This document shows, one piece after another, positions 62,317 through 64,000 of a stretch of DNA of 64,000 nt; position 1 is the stretch's first letter, and every line of letters starts with the position of its first letter. A model generated the notes under the pieces. It did not search any database, had not been told where the DNA came from, and saw nothing but the letters and a program-made list of their open reading frames with translations. This DNA is from CAMDHY01 sp046156265. Its GTDB lineage: Bacteria > Pseudomonadota > Alphaproteobacteria > Rhizobiales > Segnochrobactraceae. The position numbers and the translations under genes are program-made. The DNA is taken from assembly GCF_046156265.1 (NCBI RefSeq), contig NZ_JAWDIR010000002.1, forward strand, positions 127,813-191,812, written 5' to 3'.

Positions 62317-63375
62317 ATGGGCGTGCAGGTTCCCCCCACGGCTCCCGAGACGGAGTCCCAGGACCAGGCCGACTTCTTCCGTGGCACCGGCGCCGACGTG
62401 AAGCTGAAGGAGGCGCGCTCGGTGCAGGGCACGCCCGCCGCGGCGATGCCGGCCTTCATCCTCGGCGAGGAGCTCGCCAACCTCGCCGACCACGACCCGC
62501 GCATCACGGTGATGACGGCCGACCTCGCCTCGGCCAACCGCACCCTCGACTTCAAGGCGCGCCATCCCGACCGCTTCATCGATTTCGGCATCGCCGAGCG
62601 CAACATGGTGACGGCGGCGGCCGGCATGGCGTCCTGCGGGCTGATCCCCTATGCCGCCACCTTCGCCTCGTTCTGCGGGCTGCTGGCGGCCGTGCAGATC
62701 CGCACCGACTGCGCCTATCCGCGCATGAAGGTGCGCGTCGTCGGCCACCACTCCGGCTTCTCGATGGGCTTCTACGGCACCAGCCACCACGCTCTGGAGG
62801 ACCTCGGCTTCCTGCGCACGGTGGCGGAGCTCACCGTCGTCTGCGCCGCCGACGCCAACCAGCTGCGCGCCATCCTGCGCGCCTCGGTCGACCATCCCGG
62901 CGCCATGTACATCCGCCTCGGCCGCGGCCGCGACCCGGAGGTCTATGCGGCGGTGCCCGAGGAGTTCCGCTTCGGCGTGGCGGCGACGCTGCGCGAGGGC
63001 ACCGACCTCACCATCATCACCACCGGCTCGCAGGTGCGCGCCTCGCTCGATGCGGCGGCGGTGCTGGAGGGTGAGGGCGTCTCGGTGCGCGTCGTCGACA
63101 TGCACACGATCAGCCCGCTCGATAGGCAAGCGGTCCGCCGCGCCGCCGCCGAGACGAAGGCGATCCTGACGGTCGAGGAGCACAACATCACCGGTGGCCT
63201 CGGCAGTGCCGTCGCCGAGGTGCTGGTGGATCTGCCGCGCGTGCCGTTCCGCCGCCACGGCGTGCCGGACGAGTACGTGCCGGTCGGCCCGCCGGCCTCG
63301 CTCTACGCCCACTACCGCCTCGACGCCGCCGGCGTCGCCTCGGTGGCACGCGAGTTCCTCGCCCGCCCTGCCTGA
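62317..63375 (+). CDS. Transketolase, C-terminal (pyrimidine-binding) subunit
   Basis: This 352-residue subunit has the pyrimidine domain with VMTADLASANRTLDFKARHPDRFIDFGIAERNMVTAAAGMASCG, the VRVVGHHSGFSMGFYGTSHHALEDLG segment and a C-terminal transketolase domain (TIITTGSQVRASLDAAAVL, TVEEHNITGGLGSAVAEVL). The catalytic Glu lies in GIAERNM. Start ATG 62317 is preferred since GGAGG lies seven bases before; ATG 62311 is adjacent. A hairpin follows the stop at 63423. Confidence 0.93.
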   Translation: MGVQVPPTAPETESQDQADFFRGTGADVKLKEARSVQGTPAAAMPAFILGEELANLADHDPRITVMTADLASANRTLDFKARHPDRFIDFGIAERNMVTAAAGMASCGLIPYAATFASFCGLLAAVQIRTDCAYPRMKVRVVGHHSGFSMGFYGTSHHALEDLGFLRTVAELTVVCAADANQLRAILRASVDHPGAMYIRLGRGRDPEVYAAVPEEFRFGVAATLREGTDLTIITTGSQVRASLDAAAVLEGEGVSVRVVDMHTISPLDRQAVRRAAAETKAILTVEEHNITGGLGSAVAEVLVDLPRVPFRRHGVPDEYVPVGPPASLYAHYRLDAAGVASVAREFLARPA

Positions 63376-63422
63376 GCGCGGGCGTTGCGACGGGAGCGCC
63401 CCCGGGAGGGGCTTTGAACTTC

Positions 63423-63449
63423 GGCCGACCGGACCGCGCCCGGTCGGCC
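63423..63449 (+). terminator. Hairpin after the transketolase genes
   Basis: GGCCGACCG (63423-63431) pairs perfectly with CGGTCGGCC (63441-63449) around a nine-base loop. No U-tract follows (AAGACGG), so it is more likely a stabiliser or a Rho-assisted stop than a full intrinsic terminator. The rest of 63376-63580 is GC-rich with no gene. Confidence 0.45.
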
Positions 63450-63580
63450 AAGACGGAGGGGAGCGCGGAGGCCGACCGAGGCGGTGCGCCCCGGACGGAT
63501 CGGTTGGCGCCCGCGGGCGCCGGGAGCAGTTTGCCGGTGCGGGTCTGGCCCGCCGTCCGGCGCGATTGGGAGGCTTGGAC

Positions 63581-64000
63581 ATGAAGAGCTTGATTTCCGC
63601 CGGACGCAGCCGCTGGAGGCTCGCCGCCTTCGCCGCCGCGCTCGCGATCGCCACCCCGCTCACCGGGATGCCGACGGCCAATGCCGCCGACGCGCCGCTG
63701 GTGATCGCCCGCAACATGGACCTCGATTCACTCGATCCGCACCGCGGCTTCTGCGACACCTGCCAGATCTACTTCTCCAACGTCTACGAGACGCTGGTGG
63801 CGCTCGGCGTCGACAACAAGTCGATCGGCCCGAACATCGCCACCTCCTGGGAGGTGAATGCCGACGCGACGCAGTTCACCTTCAAGCTCGACCCGGCCGC
63901 CAAGTTCTCGGACGGCTCGCCGGTCGAGGCGAAGGACGTCAAGTGGTCGTTCGAGCGCCTGAAGGCGGTGAAGGGCAACCCGTCCTTCATGATGGACAGC
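63581..64000 (+). CDS. Peptide/nickel-type ABC substrate-binding protein (partial, runs off the window)
   Basis: The first 140 codons begin with MKSLISAGRSRWRLAA and a signal peptide ending TANAADAPL (about residue 36). The mature part LVIARNMDLDSLDPHRGFCDTCQIYFSNVYETLVALG and ATSWEVNADATQFTFKLDPAAKFSDGSPVEAKDVKWSFERL are the SBP_bac_5 (DppA/OppA) signature. GGGAGGCTTGG precedes the ATG. It is the last gene seen and likely starts an uptake operon for the compound handled by the transketolase and aminotransferase locus. Its C-terminus and partners lie outside the window. Confidence 0.9.
   Translation, partial: MKSLISAGRSRWRLAAFAAALAIATPLTGMPTANAADAPLVIARNMDLDSLDPHRGFCDTCQIYFSNVYETLVALGVDNKSIGPNIATSWEVNADATQFTFKLDPAAKFSDGSPVEAKDVKWSFERLKAVKGNPSFMMDS

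Overview
The window is high-GC chromosomal DNA, almost certainly from an alphaproteobacterium of the Hyphomicrobiales (Rhizobiales) type. The reasons are the ycjX/ycjF pair, prmA beside an aminopeptidase P, DUF1127 peptides, palindromic mosaic repeats typical of that order, abundant ABC uptake systems, and frequent GTGA/ATGA start-stop overlaps. The species cannot be named from the sequence. No rRNA, CRISPR array, intact insertion sequence, integrase or phage gene was seen.

Layout. 0-4.7 kb is a housekeeping edge: a 23-residue membrane peptide, aminopeptidase P, two small proteins, prmA with an unusual N-terminal extension, and tRNA-Thr(GGT). 4.7-11.6 kb is a seven-element locus, all on the minus strand: a response regulator and sensor kinase, then a 54-residue double-glycine peptide with a basic Ser-Arg repeat core, a 334-residue protein with a ParB/sulfiredoxin-like NGxHR motif, an HlyD adaptor, and an ABC exporter with a C39 leader peptidase. 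I read this as an undescribed secreted-peptide (bacteriocin/RiPP-like) system and the most interesting part of the window. 11.6-21 kb is a polysaccharide and surface region, AT-richer in part: a hexapeptide acyltransferase, a 1004-residue pyruvyltransferase-nitroreductase fusion, two glycosyltransferases and an RTX protein.

21.4-36.6 kb is mixed: ycjX-ycjF, a multicopper oxidase, a CoxE-like VWA protein, a multidomain GH5 glycosidase, a two-subunit molybdenum hydroxylase with a divergent AraC regulator, a PAS-GGDEF cyclase and an EamA transporter. 37-48.4 kb is a long plus-strand catabolic block: aminotransferase, non-canonical SDR, alpha/beta hydrolase, M20 amidohydrolase, an NMT1/THI5-type ABC importer, a second NMT1-like protein without a signal peptide, and a three-subunit HcnABC/opine-oxidase-like dehydrogenase. 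Together they suggest uptake and stepwise degradation of a nitrogenous amide or amine whose identity cannot be read here. A Phd/PemK toxin-antitoxin pair closes this block.

49-64 kb holds class II aldolase, CoA-transferase, class IV aminotransferase, a four-carbon acid sugar kinase, class III aminotransferase, a GntR regulator, split transketolase and the start of a peptide-type ABC binding protein. A 15-base motif, identical at two promoters and nearly so at a third, ties much of this region into one probable GntR regulon. Between these genes lie a secreted FG-GAP protein, two unknown genes, an AAC(3)-fold protein and a tandemly duplicated secreted protein whose second copy has lost its signal peptide.
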